This document shows, one piece after another, positions 21,101 to 30,859 of a stretch of DNA of 64,000 bases (position 1 is its first letter; each line of letters begins with the position of its first letter). The DNA is taken from the NCBI RefSeq assembly GCF_016597815.1, contig NZ_VCHA01000001.1, positions 992,001 through 1,056,000 on the forward strand. Direction: 5' to 3'. Position numbers and translations under genes: made by a program. This DNA is from Marinobacter sp. DY40_1A1. GTDB taxonomy: Bacteria; Pseudomonadota; Gammaproteobacteria; Pseudomonadales; Oleiphilaceae. A model generated the notes under the pieces. That model ran no database searches. It was not told the origin of the DNA and saw only the letters and a program-made list of their open reading frames with translations.

Positions 21101-21252
21101 GCGTTCAGTCAGCGGCAATAAAACCTCTGGTGATTTCCGTGGTCTTCGGTTTGCTGGCCACTACCGTGCTGGTGCTGGTGATGATTCCTGCAGTGTACGT
21201 GCTGTTCGATGACTGGGGCTGGACAAGTAAAGAGCCTGCTAAACCGGAATAA
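18151..21252 (+). CDS. RND-family efflux transporter, inner-membrane pump
   Basis: A 1033-residue proton-driven pump of the AcrB/HAE superfamily. The usual plan of 12 membrane helices with two large periplasmic loops is visible: helix 1 at the N-terminus (HPTAANLLLLLMLAAGLFAAP), helices 2-6 at about 330-470, and the second half from about 525. The helix-4 proton-relay acidic pair is in MAIGIVMDDAVVIADS. It resembles less-studied RND pumps rather than AcrB itself, so the substrate is unknown. It forms an operon with the adaptor gene and probably the TetR gene 25 bases downstream. Confidence 0.92.
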   Translation: MIRWFAGHPTAANLLLLLMLAAGLFAAPTLKRETFPDYRPVEVSIDVVYRGASAADVEDAVCRRLYDAVKGVDFLDEIECVAQDNLARATVTMEAAGDSIRFLSDIDTEVNALTDLPARAERPVVRELHRSDLVAAVAVYGDMATNQLEDYALQLEERIMTLPGVAQVTLQGLSQRQWQVEVPRAVLAQYGLSASDLGQRLRQQSIDVPLGTLETPDRDILLRFTDQRRSLQELADLVVVSGSGGGELTLGEIATLRETGERPEAQIYFNNQRAIVLEVSKTLQDDSLNVLEELTTLIDTERQRIDGPLQLTLTQNMTSIVRERLEMLVSNGIAGLALLIVVMGMFFRPRLALWAVLGLPVAFMGAFFVMSLSGLSLNMITLVALLMAIGIVMDDAVVIADSIAMQAKAGASPLDAVVEGTRQVLPGVVSSFLTTVWVFAPLAFLVGELGAVLKVLPVVLIAALFASLIEALWVLPHHLRGSILPLQASTQSRFRTAFERHFAVFQERVGRLADKAVSWRYAVLGGVLLVLLGTAGFMAGGHVSTEAMPDLDGDTLEARILLPQGTPLARTELAATRIADAMWHLNDVYTPEQPDEAPLVDAIQVRFNYNPSAREAGAHVATVMVDLLSAERRTMDLNELTVAWRKQIGDIPGLSSLIIQEPGFGPAGIPIEVRLKGADLADLKAASLDVSEHLTGYEAVYNIIDDLRPGKPQRTFTLTDGALASGLTAEMVASQLRAAFLGEIVDTQRIGRRDVDILVRQGEEDRSSLEDLADQTILMPDGRQMPLEVVAKIHDQRDWAMITRVGGQRTVTVQANVDAREASAQAVVNDMSGQWLTEFKQRHPNVDISFEGQVARSAETGGSIARGLLIGLLGVFVILSFQFRSYAEPLIVMLAIPLAFVGALWGHVLLGWYISMPSMIGAASLAGIVVNDSILLVQFIKEHRSKGMSAIVAAGQASRDRLRAILITSITTIAGLLPLLAETSVQSAAIKPLVISVVFGLLATTVLVLVMIPAVYVLFDDWGWTSKEPAKPE

Positions 21253-21277
21253 TTGTTAGCGATTTTCAGAGAGTGTG

Positions 21278-21889
21278 ATGCAAAAAACCAGACAGAAGAA
21301 CCTTCCAGCCGACGAGCGCAGAAACGTTACAGTTGAGGCTGTTATCGACCTTGCTGCAACGACAAACCCTGGCGACATAACAACGGCAGCTATCGCCAAA
21401 CACATGAAGCTGACACAGGGAGCGTTGTTCAGGCACTTTCCGAACAAAGAGGCTATCTGGGCGTCGGTTATGCAGTGGGTCGCTGAGCGCCTGATGTCGC
21501 GCATTGAGAAAGCTGCAGAGGGCATTGACTCACCTCTTGAGGCAATGCGGGCCATGTTTCTGGCTCATATCAATTTTGTTTCAGCGCACCCCGGTGCACC
21601 ACGGATGCTATTTGGCGAGCTTCAGGGGGCCAAATCGACACCGGCAAAGCGCTTGGCGCATGAGTTGCTCAAGCAGTATGCGGAGCGCTTGCACCGACTT
21701 ATTGAACTGGCGAAGGAGAGCGGAGAGTTACCACAAAACCTGGATAACCATGCAGCCGCCATCCTGTTTATTGGCACTATTCAGGGGTTGATCATGCAAT
21801 CGCTGATCTCCGGTGAGATGGAACAAATGCGAAGAGACGCGCCCGGCGTGTTCTCCATATACCGGCGCGGTATTGCAAACGTCGAATAG
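21278..21889 (+). CDS. TetR-family transcriptional repressor
   Basis: A 203-residue regulator with an N-terminal helix-turn-helix (DITTAAIAKHMKLTQGALFRHFPNKEAIWASV, about 35-66) and a C-terminal ligand-binding helical domain. The ATG at 21278 is preferred over the GTG at 21275 because it is better spaced from AGAGAG. It lies 25 bases after the RND gene on the same strand, so it is probably co-transcribed and represses the operon through the inverted repeat at 16725-16758. The ligand is likely a substrate of the pump; that is inference. Confidence 0.88.
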   Translation: MQKTRQKNLPADERRNVTVEAVIDLAATTNPGDITTAAIAKHMKLTQGALFRHFPNKEAIWASVMQWVAERLMSRIEKAAEGIDSPLEAMRAMFLAHINFVSAHPGAPRMLFGELQGAKSTPAKRLAHELLKQYAERLHRLIELAKESGELPQNLDNHAAAILFIGTIQGLIMQSLISGEMEQMRRDAPGVFSIYRRGIANVE

Positions 21890-22013
21890 GGCGAAAGCAG
21901 GGGATGCATATGCGGATCGCTTGGTAAAAAAACCGAATAATGGTATTTTCGTGGCGCTTTCTGGCCTGGCCAGTATCATATTTGTACAGGGCGCTATCAG
22001 CAGAGCCGCGTTT

Positions 22014-22517
22014 ATGCCGGATATACACAACACTGACGAGTACTGGATGGCCCGTGCGCTTACTTTGGCAGCCCGCGGGGCTTCCGTGGGCGAGGTGCCC
22101 GTTGGTGCGGTTGTTGTCCGTGATGGAAAAGAGCTGGGCACCGGCTTCAATGTGCCAATTACCGGCTGCGACCCCACTGCTCACGCAGAGATCTGCGCAT
22201 TACGCGATGCTGCAGCTCGGGAAGGGAATTATCGTCTTACTGGGGCAACGCTTTATGTCACCCTGGAACCCTGCACTATGTGCGTTGGCGCCATAGTGCA
22301 CAGCCGCATCAGTCGTCTTGTTTATGGTGCTCTTGAGCCCAAGGCTGGCGCGGTTGAATCCGCCCGGCGCACTCTGGATGAACCTCAGCTGAACTGGCAA
22401 GTGGAAACCACGGGTGGCATCTTGCAGAATGAGTGCAGCCAGATAATCAGCGACTTTTTCAGCCGTAGACGGGCCGAAATCCGGCAGCGGCGCAAACAGA
22501 ATTCAGGGGAGGAGTAG
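22014..22517 (+). CDS. tadA: tRNA adenosine(34) deaminase
   Basis: TadA deaminates A34 to inosine in tRNA-Arg(ACG). The start at 22014 (MPDIHNTDEYWMARALTLA) gives 167 residues, the E. coli length; the frame is open upstream but that part has no family similarity. Zinc ligands and catalytic acid sit at His57 and Glu59 in the HAE motif, with Cys87 and Cys90 in PCTMC. The C-terminus is basic (RRRAEIRQRRKQN), as expected for tRNA contact. galE begins 6 bases later. Confidence 0.94.
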   Translation: MPDIHNTDEYWMARALTLAARGASVGEVPVGAVVVRDGKELGTGFNVPITGCDPTAHAEICALRDAAAREGNYRLTGATLYVTLEPCTMCVGAIVHSRISRLVYGALEPKAGAVESARRTLDEPQLNWQVETTGGILQNECSQIISDFFSRRRAEIRQRRKQNSGEE

Positions 22518-22523
22518 TTCTGC

Positions 22524-23522
22524 ATGAAAGTATTAGTAACCGGCGGTGCCGGGTATATTGGCAGCCATGTGGTGCGCCAACTGGCCAAGGCCGGTCATGA
22601 TATTGTCGTTTTTGATAATCTCTCAACAGGTTACCGCTGGGCAGTCACTGCCGGTGAGCTGGTTGTGGGTGACCTGGCTAACGAAGACGAGATTGACCAG
22701 GTGTTTGCCAGCCACCAATTTGAAGCAGTACTGCACTTCGCTGCGAACATCGTTGTACCCGAGTCTGTAACCAACCCGCTCAAGTATTACAGCAATAACA
22801 CTCGCAATACCCTGAACCTGCTGAAGGCTGTTGATAAGTATAAAGTGCCGTACATGGTATTTTCCTCAACCGCCGCAGTTTACGGAATGCCGGAGCAGAC
22901 CGTTCTCACGGAAGATTTGCCCCTTGCCCCCATCAACCCCTATGGCGCATCCAAGATGATGAGCGAGCGGATGATCATGGATCTGGCAGCCGCTTCTGGC
23001 CTTAACTATGTTGTGCTGCGCTACTTCAATGTGGCTGGTGCCAATCCGGATGGCCTACTGGGTCAGGCAACGCCGGAAGCGACTCACCTGATCAAAGTGG
23101 CCTGCGAATGCGCAACCGGGCAGCGAGACGGCATGAGCATCTTCGGCACAGATTATGACACCAGCGATGGCACCTGCGTGCGCGATTATATTCATGTGGA
23201 AGATCTCGCCAGTGCCCATGTAATGGCGCTGGATTATATGGCCGGTGGTGGCGAGTCTAAAGTTATGAACTGCGGCTATGGCCGTGGGTTTACCGTTCGC
23301 GAAGTGATTGATGTGGTCCGTAAACTGTCCGGTGTGGATTTCCCGGTAACTGAAACGGGCCGCAGAGCCGGTGACCCCGGAGCACTGATGGCGGATAATG
23401 CACTGATTAAAAAGACCCTTGGTTGGCAGCCTGTCTACGATAATCTGGAAACGATTGTTGGTACTGCGCTGGCCTGGGAAGCGATCTGGCAAAAGAAAAA
23501 AGATGCGGTTGGCCAGCACTAA
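22524..23522 (+). CDS. galE: UDP-glucose 4-epimerase
   Basis: A 332-residue extended short-chain dehydrogenase that interconverts UDP-glucose and UDP-galactose using bound NAD. The glycine-rich NAD motif GGAGYIGSH is at residues 7-14, with the catalytic serine region SSTAAVYG (114-121) and the YxxxK pair Tyr140/Lys144 in NPYGASK. A strong ribosome site (GGGGAGGAG) precedes the ATG. It sits directly before ugd, together supplying UDP-hexose precursors for surface polysaccharide; that role is inferred from the pairing. Confidence 0.93.
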   Translation: MKVLVTGGAGYIGSHVVRQLAKAGHDIVVFDNLSTGYRWAVTAGELVVGDLANEDEIDQVFASHQFEAVLHFAANIVVPESVTNPLKYYSNNTRNTLNLLKAVDKYKVPYMVFSSTAAVYGMPEQTVLTEDLPLAPINPYGASKMMSERMIMDLAAASGLNYVVLRYFNVAGANPDGLLGQATPEATHLIKVACECATGQRDGMSIFGTDYDTSDGTCVRDYIHVEDLASAHVMALDYMAGGGESKVMNCGYGRGFTVREVIDVVRKLSGVDFPVTETGRRAGDPGALMADNALIKKTLGWQPVYDNLETIVGTALAWEAIWQKKKDAVGQH

Positions 23523-23556
23523 ACTGTTTTTAAATTAAAATATCGGGATTTAACGG

Positions 23557-24900
23557 ATGAAAATAACGATTTTTGGTACCGGATATGTCGGGCTTGTTAC
23601 CGGAGCGTGTCTGGCAGATGTTGGCCATGAAGTACTTTGCATGGACGTTGATCAGGCCAAGATCGACAAGCTGAAGAATGGCCAGATACCTATTTTTGAG
23701 CCTGGGCTGGATAACATCGTAAAACATACTGTGGAGGCCGGGCGCCTGGCGTTCACAACGGATGTTCAGGAAGCCGTTAAGCACGGCACGCTTCAGTTCA
23801 TCGCAGTCGGTACACCACCGGATGAAGATGGCTCTGCAGATATGCAGTATGTAACGGCCGTCGCCAAGTCTATCGGCCAGTACATGGACGATTACAAGGT
23901 TATTGTGGACAAATCCACAGTACCGGTTGGTACAGGCGATAAGGTGGCTGCTGCCGTTCGTGCCCAGCTTGAAAGCCGTGGTCTTGAGCTTGAGTTTGAT
24001 GTGGTTTCCAACCCGGAGTTCCTCAAGGAAGGCGCGGCGATCAACGATTTTATGAAGCCGGACCGCATCGTCATAGGTACAGACAGCGAAAGGGCTGCAG
24101 ACCTGCTGCGGGAAGTGTATTACCCATTCAACCGCAGCCATGATCGTATGATTTTCATGGATATCCGTTCGGCAGAACTGACCAAGTACGCAGCCAACTC
24201 CATGCTGGCAACCAAGATCAGCTTCATGAACGAGATTGCGAACCTGGCTGAGCGCTTGGGCGCCGACATTGAAGCGGTCCGTCGTGGCATAGGTTCAGAC
24301 CCCCGAATCGGCTACCACTTCATCTATCCTGGTTGTGGTTACGGTGGCTCGTGTTTCCCCAAAGATGTTCAGGCGCTGGCCCGGACCGCTGCAAACTCCG
24401 GGTACGATGCCCGTTTGCTCAATGCTGTAGAAGCAGTGAACTACGCTCAGAAACATGTACTGTTTGACAAGATCAGCCATTATTTCGATGGCGACTTGAA
24501 GGGTAAAGTCGTGGCAATTTGGGGGTTGGCTTTCAAGCCAAATACCGACGACATGCGCGAAGCTTCGGCACGCACGTTGATGGAAGATCTCTGGAAGGCC
24601 GGTGCTACTGTTCAGGCGTTTGATCCTGAGTCCATGGAAGAAACCCAACGCATCTACGGTGATCACGAAGGTTTAACGCTTTGCGGTACAAAAGAGCAGA
24701 CACTTCGCGGTGCAGACGTGCTGGCGATTTGTACGGAATGGAAAGAGTTTCGTTCTCCGGATTTCGATGCCATCAAATCAACACTGCGCGAGCCTGTTAT
24801 ATTTGATGGTCGAAATCTTTACGAGCCGGAAATACTGGATCGCCACGGATTGGTTTACTACGCCATCGGTCGCGGACGCAATCAATTCCAGTCGAAGTAA
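23557..24900 (+). CDS. ugd: UDP-glucose 6-dehydrogenase
   Basis: A 447-residue enzyme that oxidises UDP-glucose twice with NAD to UDP-glucuronate. The N-terminal Rossmann motif [14 protein letters not shown] is at residues 7-20, Lys221 lies in [16 protein letters not shown], and the catalytic Cys266 in [11 protein letters not shown]. The C-terminal UDP-binding domain has [15 protein letters not shown]. Downstream of galE by 34 bases. Its product is the presumed substrate of the UDP-glucuronate-type epimerase encoded at 60122-61129. Confidence 0.95.
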   Translation: MKITIFGTGYVGLVTGACLADVGHEVLCMDVDQAKIDKLKNGQIPIFEPGLDNIVKHTVEAGRLAFTTDVQEAVKHGTLQFIAVGTPPDEDGSADMQYVTAVAKSIGQYMDDYKVIVDKSTVPVGTGDKVAAAVRAQLESRGLELEFDVVSNPEFLKEGAAINDFMKPDRIVIGTDSERAADLLREVYYPFNRSHDRMIFMDIRSAELTKYAANSMLATKISFMNEIANLAERLGADIEAVRRGIGSDPRIGYHFIYPGCGYGGSCFPKDVQALARTAANSGYDARLLNAVEAVNYAQKHVLFDKISHYFDGDLKGKVVAIWGLAFKPNTDDMREASARTLMEDLWKAGATVQAFDPESMEETQRIYGDHEGLTLCGTKEQTLRGADVLAICTEWKEFRSPDFDAIKSTLREPVIFDGRNLYEPEILDRHGLVYYAIGRGRNQFQSK

Positions 24901-24922
24901 TCCGTCAGGCAGGAGCCCGGTG

Positions 24923-25354
24923 ATGACTCAGGATCAGGAATTTCATCTTCATGAGCGGCTGGCTGCCGATACCGTCAGCCTTGGCCGTAGCAGTCTGTGC
25001 GAAATCAGGCTGATGAACGATAGAACCTGGCCCTGGGTTTTGCTGGTGCCGGCGCTGGTCGGCATTCGCGAGATCTACGAGTTAAGCGCAGAGCAGCAGC
25101 ATCAGTTGATGCGCGAATCCTCAGCCCTCAGTCGTGGGATGATGCTAGCCTTCGGTGGTGACAAGATGAACGTGGCCGCCCTCGGGAATATGGTTCCCCA
25201 GTTACATTTACATCACATCGTCCGTTTTGAGGGTGATCCTGCCTGGCCGGGGCCTGTGTGGGGTAAGCAGCCTCCGGTACCTTACGAAGAGTGCGAGCTG
25301 GCGGAAGTCAGGCGCTCTTTTGCAGCTGTGTTGTCTGAAATCGGCGCCAGCTGA
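24923..25354 (+). CDS. HIT-domain protein
   Basis: A 143-residue histidine-triad superfamily protein. The triad region reads VPQLHLHHIVRF with His95, His97 and His98, a variant of the HxHxH motif seen in a proteobacterial subgroup. The ATG at 24923 has AGGAG upstream; the reading frame is open further into ugd but without coding evidence. HIT proteins hydrolyse or transfer nucleotidyl groups, and the substrate of this subgroup is unknown to me. It follows ugd by 22 bases and converges on fabR. Confidence 0.85.
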   Translation: MTQDQEFHLHERLAADTVSLGRSSLCEIRLMNDRTWPWVLLVPALVGIREIYELSAEQQHQLMRESSALSRGMMLAFGGDKMNVAALGNMVPQLHLHHIVRFEGDPAWPGPVWGKQPPVPYEECELAEVRRSFAAVLSEIGAS

Positions 25355-25377
25355 GCATATTTGTTTGCTGGCGGTCT

Positions 25378-26001
25378 TTATCGTATAGATGCGTGCCGGG
25401 CCATCATTTGTGAGCCGATCAAAATCATCCTGAGCTCGGTCTTCAGCTTGACTTTTAATTCCTCCCGCTCTTTCGGCGTAGCATCCAGCGCGTCTGCTCC
25501 CTGGTTGAATACCAGTGTTACCATAGCTTCAGCGACCATTCGTGCATCAGACAGGGGTTTGTTCTGTTCTTCCGCAAATCGTCGTAAGTCGTCGGCCAGT
25601 TCTGTTACGAAATGATCAATTTCGGCTTTGATAGCCGTCCGAAAGGGTTTGGAGCCGCCCGTGCGCTCCCGGAGCATCAGCCGGAAAAGGTTGGCGTTTT
25701 TGCCAAGATACTCCATGAACGTTTCTACAGAGGTTGAAATGGCACTGCCATCCCGGGCGATCCGCTTGCGGGCCTGGCGCATCAACTGCCGCAAAGCCAC
25801 TCCGCCTTCGTCTACCAATACCAGCCCCAGTTCGTCCAGGTCGACAAAATGGCGATAGAAAGATGTCGGCGCAATGCCAGCCTCTCGCGCTACTTCCCGA
25901 AGGCTGAGGCTTCCGAATCCACGGTCCGGGCTCAATTGGGCAAGGGCCGCATCCATAAGGGAGCGCCGGGTGAGGAGTTTCTGCTCGGCTCTGGTTGACA
26001 A
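25378..26001 (-). CDS. fabR: HTH-type transcriptional repressor FabR
   Basis: A 207-residue TetR-family repressor that in E. coli controls fabA and fabB and so the balance of unsaturated fatty acids. The N-terminus ([20 protein letters not shown], then [21 protein letters not shown]) and the segments [12 protein letters not shown] and [12 protein letters not shown] match FabR closely by eye. No fatty-acid gene is adjacent, so targets are elsewhere. It converges on the HIT gene and is divergent from aspS. Confidence 0.88.
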   Translation of the reverse strand: MSTRAEQKLLTRRSLMDAALAQLSPDRGFGSLSLREVAREAGIAPTSFYRHFVDLDELGLVLVDEGGVALRQLMRQARKRIARDGSAISTSVETFMEYLGKNANLFRLMLRERTGGSKPFRTAIKAEIDHFVTELADDLRRFAEEQNKPLSDARMVAEAMVTLVFNQGADALDATPKEREELKVKLKTELRMILIGSQMMARHASIR

Positions 26002-26120
26002 GGTTGGGGCTCCAATAACTCATGAATGCTGTAGTCTAGCGGTCTGTTAACCGGGAGGGAACCTTTGAAGAAAGTCTGCATCCGGGTGTTTGCAGTTTTT
26101 GTTCGGAGGCTAAACAGGCC

Positions 26121-26148
26121 TGATTTTCGCCGCCATTATGTTTATAAT
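26121..26148 (+). promoter_or_regulatory. Candidate promoter of aspS
   Basis: A perfect -10 box TATAAT (26143-26148) occurs 51 bases before the aspS ATG, in the context TTTATAATAGG, which is also seen at the guaB promoter. The -35 position (TGATTT, 26121-26126) is poor, so only the -10 supports the call. Confidence 0.4.
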
Positions 26149-26198
26149 AGGCGGCTTTTAAACTTTATTCTCAGACACCAGACACTACGGGAACCGGT

Positions 26199-28001
26199 AT
26201 GCGCAGTCATTATTGCGGTGGGATCAACGAATCTCACATTGATCAGGAAGTTACACTTTGCGGATGGGTACACCGCCGCCGTGACCATGGTGGGGTTATC
26301 TTCCTGGATCTGCGCGACCGGGATGGTATTTCCCAGGTGGTTGTAGACCCGGATACACCCGAAAGTTTCGCCCTTGCCGAGAAAGTGCGCAGCGAGTACG
26401 TGGTGAAGATCAAAGGCCTGGTGCGTCGTCGCCCTGCAGGCACTGAAAACAGCAACATGCCCACGGGCCAGGTTGAAATGCTCGGTAAAGAGGTCACCAT
26501 CCTGAATGCCGCGGCAACGCCTCCGTTCCCGCTGGATGAGCATGTGGATGTCGGAGAAGACGTGCGTTTGCGCTACCGCTTCGTGGACTTGCGCCGTCCG
26601 GAAATGCTGAACCGCTTGCGTTTTCGCTCACGGGTAACCAGCTATATCCGTAACTACCTCGACAGCAACGGCTTTATGGATGTGGAGACCCCCATCCTGA
26701 CCCGTGCCACGCCGGAAGGCGCCCGCGACTATCTGGTGCCCAGCCGTACCCACGAAGGGTCATTCTTTGCGCTTCCTCAATCGCCCCAGCTGTTCAAGCA
26801 GATGCTGATGGTGTCGGGTGTGGATCGCTATTACCAGATTGCCAAGTGTTTCCGTGATGAAGATTTGCGTGCCGATCGCCAGCCTGAATTTACCCAGGTC
26901 GATATCGAAGCATCCTTCATCAACGAAGAAGATTTGATGAACCTGAACGAGGGCATGATTCGTGCTCTGTTCAAGGATGTTATGGATGTTGAGCTGCCAG
27001 CGTTCCCGCGCATGCCTTACGCAGAAGCAATGGATCGTTTCGGTAGCGATAAGCCTGATCTTCGCATTCCCTTGGAACTTCAGGATGTGGGCGATCTGGT
27101 GGCCGGTGTTGATTTCAAGGTATTCGCCGGCCCTGCTAATGATCCAAAAGGTCGTGTTGCCGCTCTGCGCGTGCCCAAGGGCGGCGAGTTGAGCCGTAAG
27201 CAGATCGACGAATACACCAAGTTTGTTGGTATTTACGGTGCAAAAGGCCTGGCTTACATCAAAGTGAACGAGCTGGCCAAAGGCGTGGAAGGTTTGCAGT
27301 CGCCTATCGTCAAGTTCCTGGGCGATGATGTTGCCATGGCTGTTATCGAACGCACCGGCGCAGAAGACGGTGATATCGTATTCTTCGGTGCCGATAAGAC
27401 TACCGTTGTAAACGAAGCGCTTGGCGCGCTGCGTATTCGGGTTGGCCACGACCTGAAGATGCTGACCTGCGAGTGGGCACCTATGTGGGTGGTGGACTTC
27501 CCGATGTTTGAAGTTCTGCCGGATGGCGGCCTGACTGCTATTCACCACCCGTTCACGGCACCAAGCTGTAGCCCGGAAGAGTTGGCTGAAAATCCCGAAA
27601 CTGCCTTGTCACGTGCCTACGACATGGTTCTTAACGGAACCGAGTTGGGTGGTGGCTCTATTCGTATTCACAGTGACACAATGCAGAAAGAAGTCTTCCG
27701 CATTCTGGGCATTGGTGAAGAAGAGTCTCGCGCCAAGTTCGGATTCCTGCTCGATGCACTCAAGTACGGTTGCCCGCCACATGGTGGTTTGGCGTTCGGC
27801 CTTGATCGCTTGATCATGCTTATGACCGGTTCCAGCTCCATTCGGGACGTGATCGCCTTCCCGAAAACCCAGAGCGCAACCTGTCTGATGACTCAGGCAC
27901 CGGGCGAAGTAGATGAAAAACAACTGCGTGAGCTTCATATTCGCCTGCGCAAGCCAGTAAAGCCCGTTGAAGGCAATGTGCCAATCTCTGGCGAAGAGTA
28001 A
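26199..28001 (+). CDS. aspS: Aspartyl-tRNA synthetase
   Basis: A 600-residue class IIb synthetase. The N-terminal OB anticodon-binding domain covers about 1-110 ([24 protein letters not shown]), with motif 2 in [20 protein letters not shown], the bacterial GAD insertion domain at about 290-410, and motif 3 in [14 protein letters not shown]. It starts [18 protein letters not shown] as expected. It is followed by ruvC at 27 bases, the common order aspS-ruvC-ruvA-ruvB. Whether it charges only Asp or also Asn tRNA cannot be told. Confidence 0.97.
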   Translation: MRSHYCGGINESHIDQEVTLCGWVHRRRDHGGVIFLDLRDRDGISQVVVDPDTPESFALAEKVRSEYVVKIKGLVRRRPAGTENSNMPTGQVEMLGKEVTILNAAATPPFPLDEHVDVGEDVRLRYRFVDLRRPEMLNRLRFRSRVTSYIRNYLDSNGFMDVETPILTRATPEGARDYLVPSRTHEGSFFALPQSPQLFKQMLMVSGVDRYYQIAKCFRDEDLRADRQPEFTQVDIEASFINEEDLMNLNEGMIRALFKDVMDVELPAFPRMPYAEAMDRFGSDKPDLRIPLELQDVGDLVAGVDFKVFAGPANDPKGRVAALRVPKGGELSRKQIDEYTKFVGIYGAKGLAYIKVNELAKGVEGLQSPIVKFLGDDVAMAVIERTGAEDGDIVFFGADKTTVVNEALGALRIRVGHDLKMLTCEWAPMWVVDFPMFEVLPDGGLTAIHHPFTAPSCSPEELAENPETALSRAYDMVLNGTELGGGSIRIHSDTMQKEVFRILGIGEEESRAKFGFLLDALKYGCPPHGGLAFGLDRLIMLMTGSSSIRDVIAFPKTQSATCLMTQAPGEVDEKQLRELHIRLRKPVKPVEGNVPISGEE

Positions 28002-28028
28002 AATTTAAGGCAATAACAGGGCTCTGAT

Positions 28029-28556
28029 GTGGCAATTATTCTGGGTGTCGACCCCGGCTCAAGGATCACCGGTTACGGTATTATCCGCGTCGAGGGTCGG
28101 CACATAGAGTATATCGACAGTGGTTGTATCCGCATGGGTGAACAGCCCATGCCGGAGCGCCTGAAGATCATCTTTCAGAGCCTGGTAAGCCTGATCACTG
28201 AATTTCAGCCGCAGGAGTTTGCCATCGAGCAGGTTTTTATGGCTCGAAATCCGGATTCAGCTCTCAAGCTTGGACAGGCCCGTGGAGCGGCGATTGTTGG
28301 TGCCGCAACCAGTGGGCTGGCGGTACACGAGTACTCTGCCCGACAGGTCAAGCAGGCTGTGGTTGGCAAGGGCAGTGCCGAAAAATCCCAGGTACAGCAC
28401 ATGGTTCAAGTGTTGCTGTCACTCTCCCGAAAACCCCAGGCAGACGCCGCGGACGCATTGGCTATTGCGTTGTGTCACGCACACATGAATCAAAGCATAC
28501 TGAGAGTGGCAAACGGTGCGGGTAAGGCGCGCAGCGGGCGCGTGCGACAACAATAA
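28029..28556 (+). CDS. ruvC: Crossover junction endodeoxyribonuclease RuvC
   Basis: RuvC cuts Holliday junctions delivered by RuvAB. The 175-residue protein has the RNase H-like fold with acidic residues in [21 protein letters not shown] and the C-terminal [14 protein letters not shown]. The start is GTG (28029). A basic tail ([10 protein letters not shown]) follows the core. It lies between aspS and ruvA, 30 bases before ruvA. Confidence 0.95.
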   Translation: MAIILGVDPGSRITGYGIIRVEGRHIEYIDSGCIRMGEQPMPERLKIIFQSLVSLITEFQPQEFAIEQVFMARNPDSALKLGQARGAAIVGAATSGLAVHEYSARQVKQAVVGKGSAEKSQVQHMVQVLLSLSRKPQADAADALAIALCHAHMNQSILRVANGAGKARSGRVRQQ

Positions 28557-28586
28557 ACTGCTCTACGGAGCGGCAGGAGGCAATCC

Positions 28587-29216
28587 TTGATAGGTCGTAT
28601 CCGAGGTATTCTGGTCGAAAAAACACCCGGGCAAGCATTGGTAGAATGTGGCGGTCTGGGTTACGAAGTTGATATTCCTTTCACTGCTTTCTATCACCTG
28701 CCAGAACCCGGGCAGGAAGTTACCCTTCATACACATTTTGTGGTTCGAGAAGACGTTCAAAGCCTGTATGGGTTTGCCTCAAGGCTTGATCGGGACCTGT
28801 TTCGTTTGCTGATCAAGGTGAACGGTGTTGGTCCGAAGATGGCCGCCGGCATACTTTCAGGGTTGGAGGCGCAGCAGTTCATACACTGCGTGGAGGCTCG
28901 CGACATCAAGTCATTGGTGAAGCTGCCTGGTGTTGGCAAGAAGACAGCTGAGCGTCTGCTGATTGAGATGACAGACCGCATCAAACAGCTTGAAGGGCAG
29001 TTTATACCTGCTTCTGCAGGTGCCGAGGGCGGTCTTGCAGACCCGGCTCAGCTTACAATTACCTCACACAACCCTGCCGACGAAGCAGAGGCCGCACTCA
29101 TAGCGCTTGGGTATAAACCCCAGGAAGCTGCACGGGCGATTAGCAAGGTGGCAGAAGAGGGGATGACCAGCGAGGCGCTGATTCGTCTGGCTCTGCGCAA
29201 CATGATTCCTGCTTGA
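28587..29216 (+). CDS. ruvA: Holliday junction branch migration protein RuvA
   Basis: RuvA binds four-way junctions and loads the RuvB motor. The 209-residue protein shows the N-terminal OB domain (MIGRIRGILVEKTPGQALVECGGLGYEVDIP), tandem helix-hairpin-helix motifs (LIKVNGVGPKMAAGIL and LVKLPGVGKKTAERLL) and a C-terminal RuvB-binding three-helix domain (DEAEAALIALGYKPQEAARAI). The start is TTG, supported by a strong GGCAGGAGG ribosome site and the conserved N-terminus. Confidence 0.96.
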   Translation: MIGRIRGILVEKTPGQALVECGGLGYEVDIPFTAFYHLPEPGQEVTLHTHFVVREDVQSLYGFASRLDRDLFRLLIKVNGVGPKMAAGILSGLEAQQFIHCVEARDIKSLVKLPGVGKKTAERLLIEMTDRIKQLEGQFIPASAGAEGGLADPAQLTITSHNPADEAEAALIALGYKPQEAARAISKVAEEGMTSEALIRLALRNMIPA

Positions 29217-29356
29217 TGACGTGACTTTAATATGTCGCCTGTATGGCGCCAAACCTGTAGAGAGCGTAACGTGACACGCAGGTGGCTGTTTGTACAATTG
29301 GGTCACTTTTTGGTTTTAAGTGGCAATCTATTGATTCCCGATAAGCGGATAAGTTC

Positions 29357-30394
29357 ATGATTGAATCCGACCGACTGATCTCAGCCAGGGCCGGTGATAA
29401 CGAAGAGGTTCAGGATCGCGCTATCCGGCCAACGTTGCTTGCGGAGTATGTTGGGCAACCCGCGGTGCGGGAGCAAATGGATATCTTTATCTCGGCGGCT
29501 CGCGGTCGTCGGGAAGCCCTGGATCATGTTCTGATCTTCGGGCCTCCGGGGCTGGGGAAAACTACGTTAGCCAATATCATTGCCAATGAAATGGGTGTTT
29601 CAATAAAGACAACGTCCGGGCCGGTACTTGAGAAGGCCGGAGATCTTGCTGCAATGCTAACCAATCTGGAAGAGGGTGATGTCCTCTTCATTGATGAGAT
29701 TCATCGCCTCAGCGCTGTGGTAGAGGAAATACTGTATCCGGCGATGGAAGACTATCAGCTGGATATTATGATTGGCGAGGGGCCGGCAGCCCGTTCGATC
29801 AAGCTTGATTTGCCGCCTTTTACGCTGGTGGGCGCAACCACACGGGCTGGCCTGCTAACGTCCCCTCTGAGGGACAGGTTCGGGATCGTTCAGCGACTGG
29901 AATTCTATAATACGGCGGATCTCACACACATTGTCAGTCGCTCAGCGCGGCTTTCAGGTGTTGATATGGATGAGGAGGGCGCCTACGAAATAGCGCACCG
30001 CTCCAGAGGCACGCCCCGGATAGCCAATCGCCTGTTGCGACGAGTGCGAGACTATGCGGAAGTGCGAGCGGATGGGCACATCAACGCAGCGATAGCCGAT
30101 CAGGCACTGAACATGTTGAAGGTAGACAGCCAGGGCTTTGATCACATGGATCGGCGATTGCTACTTGCGATGATTGAAAAATTCGACGGCGGGCCAGTGG
30201 GTGTTGAAAGCCTTGCAGCAGCGATCAGTGAAGAGCGCGGAACGATCGAGGATGTTCTTGAACCGTTTCTGATCCAGCAGGGCTTTATGGTGCGCACACC
30301 CCGTGGTCGCATGGTTACTTCCCATGCGTATCAGCATTTTGGCATTGTGCGGGAAGCACCGGATGCACCCGCTTCAGAAGGGGGTGCTCTTTGA
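29357..30394 (+). CDS. ruvB: Holliday junction branch migration helicase RuvB
   Basis: A 345-residue AAA+ ATPase that drives branch migration with RuvA. Walker [11 protein letters not shown] at residues 61-70, Walker [11 protein letters not shown], sensor 1 [18 protein letters not shown] with an arginine finger region, and a C-terminal winged-helix DNA-binding domain ([13 protein letters not shown]). It follows ruvA by 140 bases. The ybgC start overlaps its stop. Confidence 0.97.
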   Translation: MIESDRLISARAGDNEEVQDRAIRPTLLAEYVGQPAVREQMDIFISAARGRREALDHVLIFGPPGLGKTTLANIIANEMGVSIKTTSGPVLEKAGDLAAMLTNLEEGDVLFIDEIHRLSAVVEEILYPAMEDYQLDIMIGEGPAARSIKLDLPPFTLVGATTRAGLLTSPLRDRFGIVQRLEFYNTADLTHIVSRSARLSGVDMDEEGAYEIAHRSRGTPRIANRLLRRVRDYAEVRADGHINAAIADQALNMLKVDSQGFDHMDRRLLLAMIEKFDGGPVGVESLAAAISEERGTIEDVLEPFLIQQGFMVRTPRGRMVTSHAYQHFGIVREAPDAPASEGGAL

Positions 30395-30825
30395 GCGAGA
30401 GCGAAGCAGCGGCACCCTTCAGGTTGCCAATCCGCGTATACATTGAAGATACAGACGCTGGCGGCATTGTTTACCATGCCCGCTACCTGCATTACATGGA
30501 GCGCGCACGCACCGAGTGGGTGCGAAGTTGCGGAATAGGCCTTCGGGCCGGGTTGGCTGACAACATAAGTTATGTTGTGCAACGTTTGTCGATTCATTAT
30601 GTCTTGCCAGCTGTGCTTGACGATGAGCTTACTGTCACCGCAGAACCAGTGGCCTTTGGCCGCGTCTGGATGGATTTCAGGCAGCGGGTGGTGCGGGCAA
30701 AGGACGGCAAGCTGCTGTGCGAAGCAAGCGTAAGAGTTGCTTGTATAGCCCTTGATAGCGGGCGACCAAGGCGCTTGCCTGAAAACATGCTGGAGCTGTT
30801 GGGCAGTAATTGCCCGACGCTTTAA
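30391..30825 (+). CDS. ybgC: Acyl-CoA thioesterase YbgC, Tol-Pal cluster
   Basis: A 144-residue hot-dog-fold thioesterase, the usual first gene of the tol-pal cluster. The 4HBT signature [27 protein letters not shown] contains the catalytic Asp and the conserved Tyr-His. The start is TTG and overlaps the ruvB stop (TTGA), with AGAAGGGGG upstream. It is thought to act on short or phospholipid-derived acyl-CoAs; its link to Tol-Pal function is not well understood. Confidence 0.92.
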   Translation: MSESEAAAPFRLPIRVYIEDTDAGGIVYHARYLHYMERARTEWVRSCGIGLRAGLADNISYVVQRLSIHYVLPAVLDDELTVTAEPVAFGRVWMDFRQRVVRAKDGKLLCEASVRVACIALDSGRPRRLPENMLELLGSNCPTL

Positions 30826-30859
30826 AAACGAAACAAAACACGAAATAACCCAGGAGTAA

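Noticed and set aside
26760..27548. A 262-codon minus-strand frame inside aspS
   Set aside because: Shadow of aspS coding bias, with no signal or domain.
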